NCBI RefSeq assembly: GCF_003946625.1
Contig: NZ_RHOR01000008.1
Span: 1-64,000 of the forward strand
From: Companilactobacillus kedongensis
Lineage (GTDB): Bacteria > Bacillota > Bacilli > Lactobacillales > Lactobacillaceae
Direction: 5' to 3'
DNA: 64,000 bases
Part shown: piece after piece, positions 42,433-50,491 of the stretch
How the letters are laid out: each line of letters opens with the position of its first letter
How positions within the stretch are numbered: the stretch's first letter is position 1
Made by a program: the position numbers and the translations under genes
The notes under the pieces: model-generated
Told to the model about the DNA's origin: nothing
Database searches by the model: none
The model's input: only the letters and a program-made list of their open reading frames with translations

Positions 42433-42799
42433 CAATTTCACTCCTATTTTTCATATAATTTTTAAATTCAGTTATGATCTCATCGTCAGTTAAATTCAAT
42501 GCACGCAATTGTTGATAGGTCAAAGATATTTGTTCAATAACCAATTTATCTTTCAACTGTTTGATACTTTAAACATCTTCAGTAACAAAATTACCTTTGC
42601 CGCGTTGAGATTCAATTATTTTTTCATCCAACATTTCAGTTAAAGCACGCTGAACCGTATTAACATTCGCAGTTACGTCCACCGCCAATTGTCTGACTGA
42701 TGGTAATTTTACACCAGGAGCAAGCGTGCCTGTGACTATCTGATGATATAGATATTCTTTGATTTGATAATAGATAGGAACTTTGTCGTCAAAATTCAT
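42425..42799 (-). pseudogene. YtrA-type GntR regulator interrupted by one in-frame TAA
   Basis: The frame from ATG 42799 encodes a GntR winged helix (LPSVRQLAVDVTANVNTVQRALTEMLDEKI, then GKGNFVTEDV) and meets TAA at 42569-42571 after 76 residues. The same frame then continues for 48 more codons (SIKQLKDKLVIEQIS..LNLTDDEIITEFKNYMK) to a TGA overlapping the ATPase start. The full 124 residues match the usual YtrA size. Loss of the C-terminal dimerisation helices would probably abolish repression and leave the ABC genes constitutive (inference). Confidence 0.82.
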
Positions 42800-43028
42800 T
42801 TCCGTTCTCCCCTCTACTGTACTAGTTTACTAATACACTATATATCTATAACAACTTATTTGCAAAAAAATAAACCGCAAAAGCGATTATCTTCAGAATA
42901 TAAGGAAAATTTTCTATAAGTAAGTTCTCCACTTCTCGTAAATTAAATTTACCATTTTAGCGAAAATTAATAAATATTTTTATGTTATTGTAAAATTACT
43001 GATATACATTTGACGGGAGCAAACCAGC

Positions 43029-43194
43029 ATGAGGATAAATACTAAAGAAGCTTTTACATAGTACAAACACGAATAGTTCATCAAACACACAAACTACTCA
43101 AACTGGTAATCAATCTGCTTTCTGGGCGACTGGTTTAGGAATGTTTCTACTCGCTATTACTGAAGTATTTGGTTTCAGACGTCGTAAAGAATAA
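43029..43194 (+). pseudogene. Remnant of an LPXTG surface protein
   Basis: An ATG at 43029 opens a frame of ten codons only. In another frame, from about 43060, the sequence encodes STNTNSSSNTQTTQTGNQSA and then FWATGLGMFLLAITEVFGF before RRRKE and a stop. This is the C-terminal sorting signal of a paralogue of the 1042-residue protein, which has GNQSAFWASGLGMLLLAIGG. The upstream sequence ATAAATATTTTTATGTTATT is shared with that gene too. Almost the entire coding body has been deleted. Confidence 0.85.
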
Positions 43195-43205
43195 TAAGAT
43201 CTTTA

Positions 43206-43233
43206 AAGAAGTCCTTCGGGACTTCTTTTTTTA
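43206..43233 (+). terminator. Terminator of the lost surface protein gene
   Basis: AAGAAGTCC-TTCG-GGACTTCTT is a 9-bp stem with a UUCG tetraloop followed by TTTTTT. Confidence 0.88.
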
Positions 43234-43479
43234 TAAATTCATTTTTCTTGCATTTACTAAAGAACTATTTATTATTAAGGGAAATCAAAGGGCGTCATAT
43301 CAACGATTCAGACATTTTTTAACAAAAATCAAGAAATATGAATTATAAATATATGTATATTAAAAAGCTTAGTAAAAACTACATAATCTCGTTTTCGTAC
43401 ATATATTTTCACCCTCGGATTTTTAAAAGGAATTATTTAATTTCTATTCTTAAATAACCTAAATGGGTACAAGTTATGG

Positions 43480-44001
43480 GTGATGACAATGAGAACTAAA
43501 AAAAATTACAACCCTATGCAAAATTACATCCATGATGCTTTTTTTGAACAAGGTCATTGGTTATTAAAAATCAGACAGATAATACTCACTATTCTATCGT
43601 GGATAATTATGATCATTCCAATTTATTGGACACTATCCATGACAGTTTTCGTCAATAAAAATTTGAAAGGTCAACCATGGTCGGTACCTGAAGGACGAGC
43701 TCTTTTTCAATTCTTTGGAAGTTTTCTATCTAAAGCATTTCTGGTACTGGCAGTTATTACTATTGGTTTTACCTTATACAATAATTACTACACTAAGCAC
43801 CACGTAAAACGCCACGCAATTTATAATGAGAAAAAGCTCTTTGCACGTCGTGAGGCCATCAAGGATTTCTATACTTCTAAATTTGGAGAACGTGCTTATC
43901 GCCGTAATGAAATAAGATATTACGTAGTCACTCCTGAGAACAATTTTGAAATTAAGGCCATCGACAAAATCTACAGCAAATTTGAAGGTGCAAAATTATG
44001 A
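43480..44001 (+). CDS. Small membrane protein, PgaD-like partner of the glycosyltransferase
   Basis: The 173-residue protein has two membrane helices (about residues 32-55 and 85-105) and a basic cytosolic C-terminal domain. The layout resembles PgaD, which binds PgaC and helps c-di-GMP sensing in enteric bacteria; the sequence similarity is not clear enough to name it. It overlaps the synthase gene by 4 bp. Several start codons (GTG 43480, ATG 43483, ATG 43489) are possible and none has a good ribosome binding site. Confidence 0.65.
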   Translation: MMTMRTKKNYNPMQNYIHDAFFEQGHWLLKIRQIILTILSWIIMIIPIYWTLSMTVFVNKNLKGQPWSVPEGRALFQFFGSFLSKAFLVLAVITIGFTLYNNYYTKHHVKRHAIYNEKKLFARREAIKDFYTSKFGERAYRRNEIRYYVVTPENNFEIKAIDKIYSKFEGAKL

Positions 44002-45299
44002 TTAATACTGGGATCTCAAATTTCGATGCTGTGGCAAATTTCTTACTATTGATGTTAATTGCATATCCGATACTAGGATCTTTTTGTTGGCTCATCGGAA
44101 TGACATGCTATCAATTTCTCTATGCACACAGGATCACAAACTATAAAAAAATAGATAAAAAACATCAACCTTTCATCACGATCATGATCCCTGCACACAA
44201 TGAGGAAGTTATGATCGAAGATACAATAAACTATCTAATGAACGACTTGAATTATTCAAACTACGAGGTGCTTGTAACTGACGACGGCTCAACCGACAGC
44301 ACTCCTGAGATACTAAAACGATTGATGTTAAAATACAACAACCTTAAAGTTATTAGGATCGAAAAAAATCAGGGTAAAGCTCACGCCTTCAATATTGGAA
44401 TTGCCTTCACTAAAGGCGAATTCATCTTGAGTAATGATGCAGACTCTATACCTGAACCAGATGCACTTTGGAAATACATGAACTATTTCAATACATCTGA
44501 GGGACAAAATGTTGCGGCCGTGACTGCCAATATGGATGTCCAAAATCGTGATACGATCATTTGCAAATCTCAAACCGTAGAATTCTCAAGTATCGTTGGC
44601 ATCATAAAACGTAGTCAAGTTGGTGTTTTCGGTAATATGTACGCATACAGTGGTGCTAATACTATGTATCGTCGTAATGCTTTGATCGACGTTGGTTTAT
44701 TCAGACAAGATCGTGCAACTGAAGATATCAGTATTGCCTGGGACCACCAAATTAGCGGCTGGTCAACCGTCTTTGCACCAAATATTATTTTCTATATGAA
44801 TGTACCTGACAATCTGAAAAGTTTATATCATCAAAGAAAACGCTGGGCTAAAGGTGGTACTGAAGTTTGGCTATCAAATTTTTGGAAAATTGCCTTACAC
44901 CCATTTAAACGCACTCGGCAAATCGCCTTCTTAGTTGATCAAACTTTCAGTATCGTCTGGTCGTTCTTCTACTTCATCAGTTTAATGTTATTCATTGCTT
45001 CTTTGATCGGATTTATCTTTACAGGTAATCTGCAACAAGTGATTTTCCTATTTGCAATGTCATTTGTCTTTATAACCTTCGAAATGATTGCCGGAATAAT
45101 CCAATTAGGAGCGGCATTAATTGTTGATGAACGTGGGCGCAAATTCAAATATTTACTATTTATGCCGTTTTACTCACTGGTATATTGGCAAGTGAACTCA
45201 TTTTCCGTTGTTACAACCTTTATTCCCGCCATCAGAACTATTATGGGACACGGGCAAGGAACTTGGGAAAGTCCTAAACGTCATAGGAAAAATACGTAA
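43998..45299 (+). CDS. Family 2 glycosyltransferase, poly-N-acetylglucosamine synthase-like (PgaC/IcaA)
   Basis: The 433-residue processive glycosyltransferase has one N-terminal helix pair, a GT2 domain with VTDDGSTDST, SNDADSI, TEDISIAWDHQ and QRKRWAKGG (the D, D, TED and QxxRW motifs), and C-terminal helices. These are the marks of beta-glycan synthases such as IcaA/PgaC. It probably makes and exports a poly-GlcNAc-like exopolysaccharide for biofilm. No deacetylase gene of the IcaB/PgaB type is adjacent. Confidence 0.85.
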   Translation: MINTGISNFDAVANFLLLMLIAYPILGSFCWLIGMTCYQFLYAHRITNYKKIDKKHQPFITIMIPAHNEEVMIEDTINYLMNDLNYSNYEVLVTDDGSTDSTPEILKRLMLKYNNLKVIRIEKNQGKAHAFNIGIAFTKGEFILSNDADSIPEPDALWKYMNYFNTSEGQNVAAVTANMDVQNRDTIICKSQTVEFSSIVGIIKRSQVGVFGNMYAYSGANTMYRRNALIDVGLFRQDRATEDISIAWDHQISGWSTVFAPNIIFYMNVPDNLKSLYHQRKRWAKGGTEVWLSNFWKIALHPFKRTRQIAFLVDQTFSIVWSFFYFISLMLFIASLIGFIFTGNLQQVIFLFAMSFVFITFEMIAGIIQLGAALIVDERGRKFKYLLFMPFYSLVYWQVNSFSVVTTFIPAIRTIMGHGQGTWESPKRHRKNT

Positions 45300-45372
45300 T
45301 TTATATTTGAACAATTAAATTGACCAATGTAAGCAACTGATATACATTGAATATATATAAGAGGTGATCATT

Positions 45373-45603
45373 ATGAAATCCGTAAAGTTAAGAAAAGTGG
45401 GAAGTTCAAAAGTTCTAACCGTACCTAAAGAAATAAAAACTAAGTATGAAAATTTTGATGTATTCTCTGGGCGAGACGGAGCAATTGTTTTTTTGCCAAA
45501 ATCAAATAATCCATTCACAGACCCTGCTTTCATTAAAAAGAATAAAGGTGCACTTTCAGACGAGGATTTCATAAAAACTGACGTATTAAATAGTGAATTT
45601 TAA
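45373..45603 (+). CDS. MazE/AbrB-type antitoxin
   Basis: The 76-residue product begins MKSVKLRKVGSSKVLTVPKEI, the swapped-hairpin AbrB/MazE DNA-binding motif. GAGGTGATCATT before ATG 45373 decides the start; a GTG 9 bp upstream overlaps the ribosome binding site. The acidic C-terminus would wrap the toxin. The gene lies one base before a damaged mazF. Confidence 0.85.
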   Translation: MKSVKLRKVGSSKVLTVPKEIKTKYENFDVFSGRDGAIVFLPKSNNPFTDPAFIKKNKGALSDEDFIKTDVLNSEF

Positions 45604-45604
45604 T

Positions 45605-45956
45605 ATGAAAGATAAATATTACCCTAGTCAACAGGAAATTGTATGGGGTTGACTTTCAACCTTCAAAAAGCAATGAATTGCGCGGTCGACATCCCGCTGT
45701 TGTTATTAGCACGATCGGCTTTTCAATAATAACCGGACAAGCCGCCGTATCACCTATAACACATGCAGCTAACAACAACTTACGATCAATGTTTATCCCT
45801 ATAAAAAAGGATCATAAAATTAATGGGTTTATCAATCCACTCCAATTTCATACATTCAGTATTAATGGCAGAAACATAAAAAGCTCTGGTGAGTTCTTAG
45901 ATGATGCTTCTTTTGCGTATGTTATTCAAGCTCATAAACAAATTTTAGATATATAA
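45605..45956 (+). pseudogene. MazF-type toxin with a one-base frameshift
   Basis: ATG 45605 opens MKDKYYPSQQEIVW, then meets TGA at 45650-45652. Removing one G from the GGGG run at 45645-45648 restores EIVWVDFQPSKSNELRGRHPAVV, the expected MazF N-terminus, and the rest (SPITHAANNN, IKSSGEFLDD, then the stop at 45956) follows in one frame. A restart at TTG 45639 is conceivable but would lack the first beta strand of the ribonuclease fold. Either the toxin is dead or the run is a sequence error. Confidence 0.82.
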
Positions 45957-46003
45957 AAATAACTCTTAAATACACTATCATGTGTACCTAAGAGTTATTT
46001 TTT
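45957..46003. terminator. Bidirectional terminator between mazF and the XRE gene
   Basis: AAATAACTCTTA and TAAGAGTTATTT pair around a 20-base loop with T tracts on both strands. Confidence 0.78.
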
Positions 46004-46267
46004 CTACTTGTTAGAGACTAATGACATTTTAATCTCCATCCCTAATCCACGCGCATACCTGTTTAGTGTGACTAGTGTCGGCATTGAGTCCATACGTTCG
46101 ATCTTGGCTAATTGCGGCTGTTGCATGCCAATACGTTCTGCCAATTCTTTTTGCGTAACGCCTGACTTAATGCGACTTTTATGTAATTGTGATAAAGTCT
46201 CGACTACCTTCATTTCATCTTTAGAAATAAGTGTAGCGTCATCTTGTAAATCATCCCATACTATCAT
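46004..46267 (-). CDS. XRE-family helix-turn-helix protein
   Basis: The 87-residue protein has one HTH (VTQKELAERIGMQQPQLAKIER) and resembles HigA-type antitoxins. No toxin frame is next to it; the neighbouring gene upstream is a PTS permease 28 bp away. It may be an orphan antitoxin or a small regulator of the PTS transcript. Confidence 0.78.
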   Translation of the reverse strand: MIVWDDLQDDATLISKDEMKVVETLSQLHKSRIKSGVTQKELAERIGMQQPQLAKIERMDSMPTLVTLNRYARGLGMEIKMSLVSNK

Positions 46268-46295
46268 TAGTCTAACTCCTTTCGATTACTTAAAA

Positions 46296-48281
46296 CTATG
46301 CATCCTTAACAGCTGGCTCGCGACTGCCTAATCTTACTTTCTCAACAGCATGAACACTTTCTTCTAAGTCTTGTTCTTTAAATCCAAAGAAGTAAGTACA
46401 TGTGAATGACACGACTAAAGCAGCAGCTGATGCAATTAAGAATCCTGTAAAACTACTATCAATTCCTTTAGGATTAATAAATGAAGCAAATCCAATCAAT
46501 GATCCAGCAAAGCCCCACATATCAACATGCAATAACCCTGTGAGTAGTCCACCAACTGCACCACCGATATTGGCTGTCCAGAAAATACGACCGTATTTCA
46601 AGTTAATACCATACATTGCAGGTTCTGTAATTCCCGCAAAAGCTGAAATTGTTGCAGCACCAGCAATTTGTTTCATAGCGATGTTCTTCTTAGTCTTGAA
46701 AAATACTGCTAGAACGGCAGCACCTTGAGCGACCATTGTTGCTGAAACAATAGCATTTAAAGCACTATGTCCTGTTGTAGCAATCTGATTGGCAACAACT
46801 GGAATAACAGCCCAGTGTAATCCAAAAATTACTAAGCATTGATAGAAAGCACCAATAATTAATCCCGACAATGCTGGACTAAATTTCAATAATGCTACGA
46901 TACCTAAAGCTAAGTACGAACTCATCAAAGTAATGACAGGTCCAACGATAACTAAAATAACCGCACTAACTACAAAAACTTCGATCAAAGGACTAACTAT
47001 CATCCTAACTGTTGCAGGAATATGTCTCTTCAACCACGGTTCAACCATCGATGCCAACCATGCTGCAGCGATCATTGGGAAAATTGAATATGTATAATTT
47101 GCAACGTGGATCGGCATACCAAAGAAGTCAGCATTCATATTCATTTGAACGGAACTTGTCTTGGAAGCTAGTTGTACCAAAGTTGGATAGGCTAAAACAC
47201 CACCGATAACACCAACGATTATTTGGTTAGCCCCCAGACGTTTCGCAGCTGTGAACCCTACTAATATTGGTAAGAAATAAAAGACTGAGTCTCCCATTGC
47301 ATTGATGATCATGTAAGTTGAACTTGTATCTGACAACCATTTGGCAGATACGATCAAAGATAATAATCCCTTTAAAATACCGGCTGCAGCTAACAAACCA
47401 ATTACTGGCATCATACTAGCCGTTATAACGCCGATCAATGAGCTGAAGTAATATTTTGTCTTAGGCCAAATACCTTTAGGTGCTGGTTCTTTTTTAACTT
47501 TTGCTTCATTATCATTCGTACCAATACCAGGACCAAGTTGTGCAACCACTGCGCCAAAAACATCTTCAACAGCTGGTCCAATAACAACCTGATATTGACC
47601 TCCAGCTTTAGCGATATCTAAAACACCATTCAAGTTCTTAATAACTTCGTCATTTGCCTTGGATTCATCTTTTAGATAAAAGCGTACACGAGTTATACAG
47701 TGAATAACGTTATCGACGTTCTCCGCTCCACCAATATTTTTGATAATATCTGTTGCTAAAACGTCAAAATCAACTTTTTGATTACTAGGTGCCTGATCAA
47801 ACTCACCTTCACCTTGAGCCAATAAACTAACCGTTGCCGCCTGATCTCCAGATTGAATATCACCTGGATGAACGTCTATTTCTTTGAGGACCATTGCGGT
47901 ATTAGTAATTGCTACAATTACATCAGTTATCTTACCGGCATCTTTGATCATACCAATATCCATTGTGGCTATTTGTTGACCAGCCTCGACTGAATCCCCT
48001 TCTTTTACAAGAATATTAAAAGGTTCACCGTCCAATTCAACAGTATCAACACCCATGTGGATCAGAATTTCCATACCATTATCAGTGTCGATTCCGATAG
48101 CATGTTTAGTGCTGGCAATCAAAACGATCTTTCCAGAAACTGGTGAAACTATCCTGCTGTCATTGGGCAGAACACCGAATCCATCACCCATAGCCTTTTC
48201 GGAAAACATGGGATCATGAACTTTTGTAATATTTACAAGTTCCCCACTTACTGGAGAGAGCATATCCGTAGTGCTTTTCAT
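46296..48281 (-). CDS. PTS permease EIIA-EIIB-EIIC, glucose/beta-glucoside superfamily
   Basis: The 661-residue protein has the same domain order as the permease at 17771: IIA (phospho-His H75 in ILIHMGV, partner H60), IIB (Cys C195 in HCITRVRFYLKD), IIC from about 285 to 630. GGAGGTGTTCAACC precedes the ATG. Two TGTTTAAACA palindromes lie 50-110 bp upstream, so the TreR-like regulator at 16851 is a candidate regulator in trans. Substrate is probably trehalose or another glucoside. No hydrolase gene is adjacent. Confidence 0.88.
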   Translation of the reverse strand: MKSTTDMLSPVSGELVNITKVHDPMFSEKAMGDGFGVLPNDSRIVSPVSGKIVLIASTKHAIGIDTDNGMEILIHMGVDTVELDGEPFNILVKEGDSVEAGQQIATMDIGMIKDAGKITDVIVAITNTAMVLKEIDVHPGDIQSGDQAATVSLLAQGEGEFDQAPSNQKVDFDVLATDIIKNIGGAENVDNVIHCITRVRFYLKDESKANDEVIKNLNGVLDIAKAGGQYQVVIGPAVEDVFGAVVAQLGPGIGTNDNEAKVKKEPAPKGIWPKTKYYFSSLIGVITASMMPVIGLLAAAGILKGLLSLIVSAKWLSDTSSTYMIINAMGDSVFYFLPILVGFTAAKRLGANQIIVGVIGGVLAYPTLVQLASKTSSVQMNMNADFFGMPIHVANYTYSIFPMIAAAWLASMVEPWLKRHIPATVRMIVSPLIEVFVVSAVILVIVGPVITLMSSYLALGIVALLKFSPALSGLIIGAFYQCLVIFGLHWAVIPVVANQIATTGHSALNAIVSATMVAQGAAVLAVFFKTKKNIAMKQIAGAATISAFAGITEPAMYGINLKYGRIFWTANIGGAVGGLLTGLLHVDMWGFAGSLIGFASFINPKGIDSSFTGFLIASAAALVVSFTCTYFFGFKEQDLEESVHAVEKVRLGSREPAVKDA

Positions 48282-48331
48282 GGTTGAACACCTCCTAGCT
48301 CTTATTTACCTATAAGATACTATATTTAAAA

Positions 48332-48392
48332 GATGTTTAAACATCATATTTGGATAATTATTTTTATGAAATTTGTATTAGTTGTTTAAACA
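48332..48392. promoter_or_regulatory. Two TGTTTAAACA operators upstream of the second PTS gene
   Basis: GATGTTTAAACATC (48332-48345) and TTGTTTAAACAA (48382-48393) share the perfect 10-bp core, 49 bp apart. A minus-strand TATAGT lies between the first site and the gene. The right half of the second site is part of the 38-bp direct repeat. Confidence 0.72.
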
Positions 48393-48426
48393 AATAAAAA
48401 AGACCTCATATAAATGAGATCTTTAA
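48389..48426 (-). repeat. 38-bp direct repeat carrying a terminator, left copy
   Basis: It is identical to 49109-49146. The hairpin AGACCTCAT..ATGAGATCT followed on the minus strand by TTTTTTATTTG serves as terminator of the toxin gene. Confidence 0.85.
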
Positions 48427-48428
48427 AA

Positions 48429-48764
48429 CTATTTATTTGCATTATTAATAAAATCTGACAACCCTATTTGATCTGATTTCTGAAGATAACCAACGGATTT
48501 AATATTACTTAAATATTTAATATCAACCTCTATAGAAGATCCAATATCAACATATGATTGCATATCCAGACCGGATTTCTGCCAATCAATTATCGGATAG
48601 TACAGCTTTTTGATTCCTTCAGATTTATTTTTATATTTTGAAGTAATTCTATACAGATACACGGACTTATCATCTAATCCAACTATTAATACTGGCCTAC
48701 GCTTGCCGCCTTTGCTGGTAACATAATTAACGTAAACAATTGCTATATCATTTGCTTTTATCAT
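48429..48764 (-). CDS. PemK/MazF-type toxin of a toxin-antitoxin pair
   Basis: The 111-residue protein has the beta-barrel start IKANDIAIVYVNYVTSKGGKRRPVLIVG, as in PemK-like endoribonucleases, followed by YLYRITSKYKNKS. It overlaps the antitoxin gene by 17 bp, the classic coupled order antitoxin-toxin. The C-terminal half is less conserved, so activity is not certain. Confidence 0.78.
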   Translation of the reverse strand: MIKANDIAIVYVNYVTSKGGKRRPVLIVGLDDKSVYLYRITSKYKNKSEGIKKLYYPIIDWQKSGLDMQSYVDIGSSIEVDIKYLSNIKSVGYLQKSDQIGLSDFINNANK

Positions 48765-49041
48765 CGTCGTCTAACCATGCCAATAGTTCTTCTTTCGAAG
48801 TTATTTTTCTAAATTTACCTGAATCAATTTCCTCTTGAATGGTGTGGTTAAGACGTTCTGACGAAGTAGTTCTAGTCAATTTGAAAGGCATACCTTCACT
48901 AGCTACAACCTGTTTATAAAAGGCCGTAAGAGCTGTGGTAGTATTCAAACCTATATCACTAAAAACCTGATCTGCTTGTTCAACTAGCTGTTTATCAAGG
49001 TTAGCCTGAACACGCTTTTTCTCATGTGCTTTCATTTGCAT
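48748..49041 (-). CDS. RelB/DinJ-family antitoxin
   Basis: The 97-residue protein has the ribbon-helix-helix segment RVQANLDKQLVEQADQVFSDIGLNTTTALTAFYKQVV typical of RelB/DinJ, and an acidic C-terminus (EELLAWLDDDDKSK). GGAGGTCATAAGG precedes the ATG. RelB-type antitoxins usually pair with RelE/YafQ toxins; here the partner is PemK-like, a known but less common mix. Confidence 0.84.
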   Translation of the reverse strand: MQMKAHEKKRVQANLDKQLVEQADQVFSDIGLNTTTALTAFYKQVVASEGMPFKLTRTTSSERLNHTIQEEIDSGKFRKITSKEELLAWLDDDDKSK

Positions 49042-49108
49042 CCTTATGACCTCCTTTTAGGTATGATTATACTCACATTTGATTACATTATCATCGCTTA
49101 AGTATCAT

Positions 49109-49146
49109 AACAAATAAAAAAGACCTCATATAAATGAGATCTTTAA
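49109..49146 (-). repeat. 38-bp direct repeat carrying a terminator, right copy
   Basis: It matches 48389-48426 exactly at an offset of 720 bp. It includes the stop codon of the diguanylate cyclase at its left end on the minus strand and ends that transcript. Confidence 0.85.
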
Positions 49147-50273
49147 GCAAATGTTACTTGCATTCTTCCATTTCGTTTTGAATGATATAAATTTTGGTCA
49201 ACACGATTATAAAAGTCAATAGGTGATTTATCATCTGGACACATTTCTGAAACTCCGACTGAGATAGATATTCTAATACTGTCGTTGTTAGATTTAACTT
49301 CCATATTATTCACTGCCGCAAAAACTTGGTTGACGACGACTCGAGTTTCATCTACATCATAGCCGGGGAACACTATATTGAATTCCTCTCCACCAGTTCG
49401 ATAAAATTTAATTTCAGTATCATTAGCCGCTAAAACGGTTTTTACGACTGAGGATACCTGACGTAATACATGATCTCCCACTGAATGACCATAGGTATCA
49501 TTGATATTTTTAAAGTGGTCGATATCAAACATCATCATCGACAATGATTGATCATTTTGATTACTGTCTTCAAATAAATATTTGATATCGTCATTATATG
49601 CAGCAAAGTTTTCAGTTTTAGTCAAAGCATCGTGACTGGCAAATTGGGCCAATCGCAACTTAAGTTCACTATCATTAGATATCATTGTGACATACATATA
49701 TAGGAGAATTTCAAAAATGGTTAAATAGATCCATTCTTGCCAAAATGTTCCCCAAGAAAAGTTAAACTTCCACTTCATCCAGACCCATAACGGCCCACCA
49801 AATGAAATCGTCGTCAACAAGTATATCGGGAATGCATAACTATTATTATGAAATCTAACTCTAATGATATTTAGTGTCCAAAAGAAAAGCATCAAAGTTA
49901 TCGCATGTCCCCACGATTGCCAATAGCCCAGCGATTGATTAAAAACCATATAGACTAAAACAATAGGAAAGAAAGAATAATACGGTACATAAATATTTAA
50001 GAAATACGCACAAAAGGTAATTGCAATTAATTGAAAGTTCATAAATTGCCATGAATCGCTCTTTCCAACAACCAAGGTCTGAATACTGAATACAAATACC
50101 AACATATAGATAACTCCATACCAAGTACTTATAACATCATCCGAAAGATTGATCCTGCGATTATGGATCCATGACGCGATCCAATTAAATGTGACCCAAT
50201 ACAAGGTAAGAACGCCTAAGACAAAGAATACACTCGTCACGAATGGCGGCACTTGCCAGTTAGACCATGTCAT
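49143..50273 (-). CDS. Membrane-bound diguanylate cyclase (GGDEF domain)
   Basis: Six hydrophobic segments fill about residues 1-200 and could sense a membrane or small-molecule signal. The GGDEF domain (about 212-376) has DIDHFKNINDTYGHSVGDHVL and the active-site motif GGEEF, so it should make c-di-GMP from two GTP. No RxxD inhibitory site is obvious before the motif (the preceding sequence is KFYRTG). The PgaC-like synthase 4-5 kb away is a plausible output. No EAL gene was seen in the window. Confidence 0.9.
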   Translation of the reverse strand: MTWSNWQVPPFVTSVFFVLGVLTLYWVTFNWIASWIHNRRINLSDDVISTWYGVIYMLVFVFSIQTLVVGKSDSWQFMNFQLIAITFCAYFLNIYVPYYSFFPIVLVYMVFNQSLGYWQSWGHAITLMLFFWTLNIIRVRFHNNSYAFPIYLLTTISFGGPLWVWMKWKFNFSWGTFWQEWIYLTIFEILLYMYVTMISNDSELKLRLAQFASHDALTKTENFAAYNDDIKYLFEDSNQNDQSLSMMMFDIDHFKNINDTYGHSVGDHVLRQVSSVVKTVLAANDTEIKFYRTGGEEFNIVFPGYDVDETRVVVNQVFAAVNNMEVKSNNDSIRISISVGVSEMCPDDKSPIDFYNRVDQNLYHSKRNGRMQVTFA

Positions 50274-50491
50274 CTATCAAACCTTCCTTTGTATATTTAG
50301 TTTATTGCGAAATATTATATATACTATTTCGCACGACAAACCTTATGATAATCTACTTGATGATAGAAATAAAGTGTCGATTTTACCATTGAAAAAGCTT
50401 TTTAAATCACAAAAAATCATTATTTTATCCTTTTATAATCTAAATTTTAGTAATATTTTGGACTAGGTCGGTATTTAAAATAACCCCCTTT

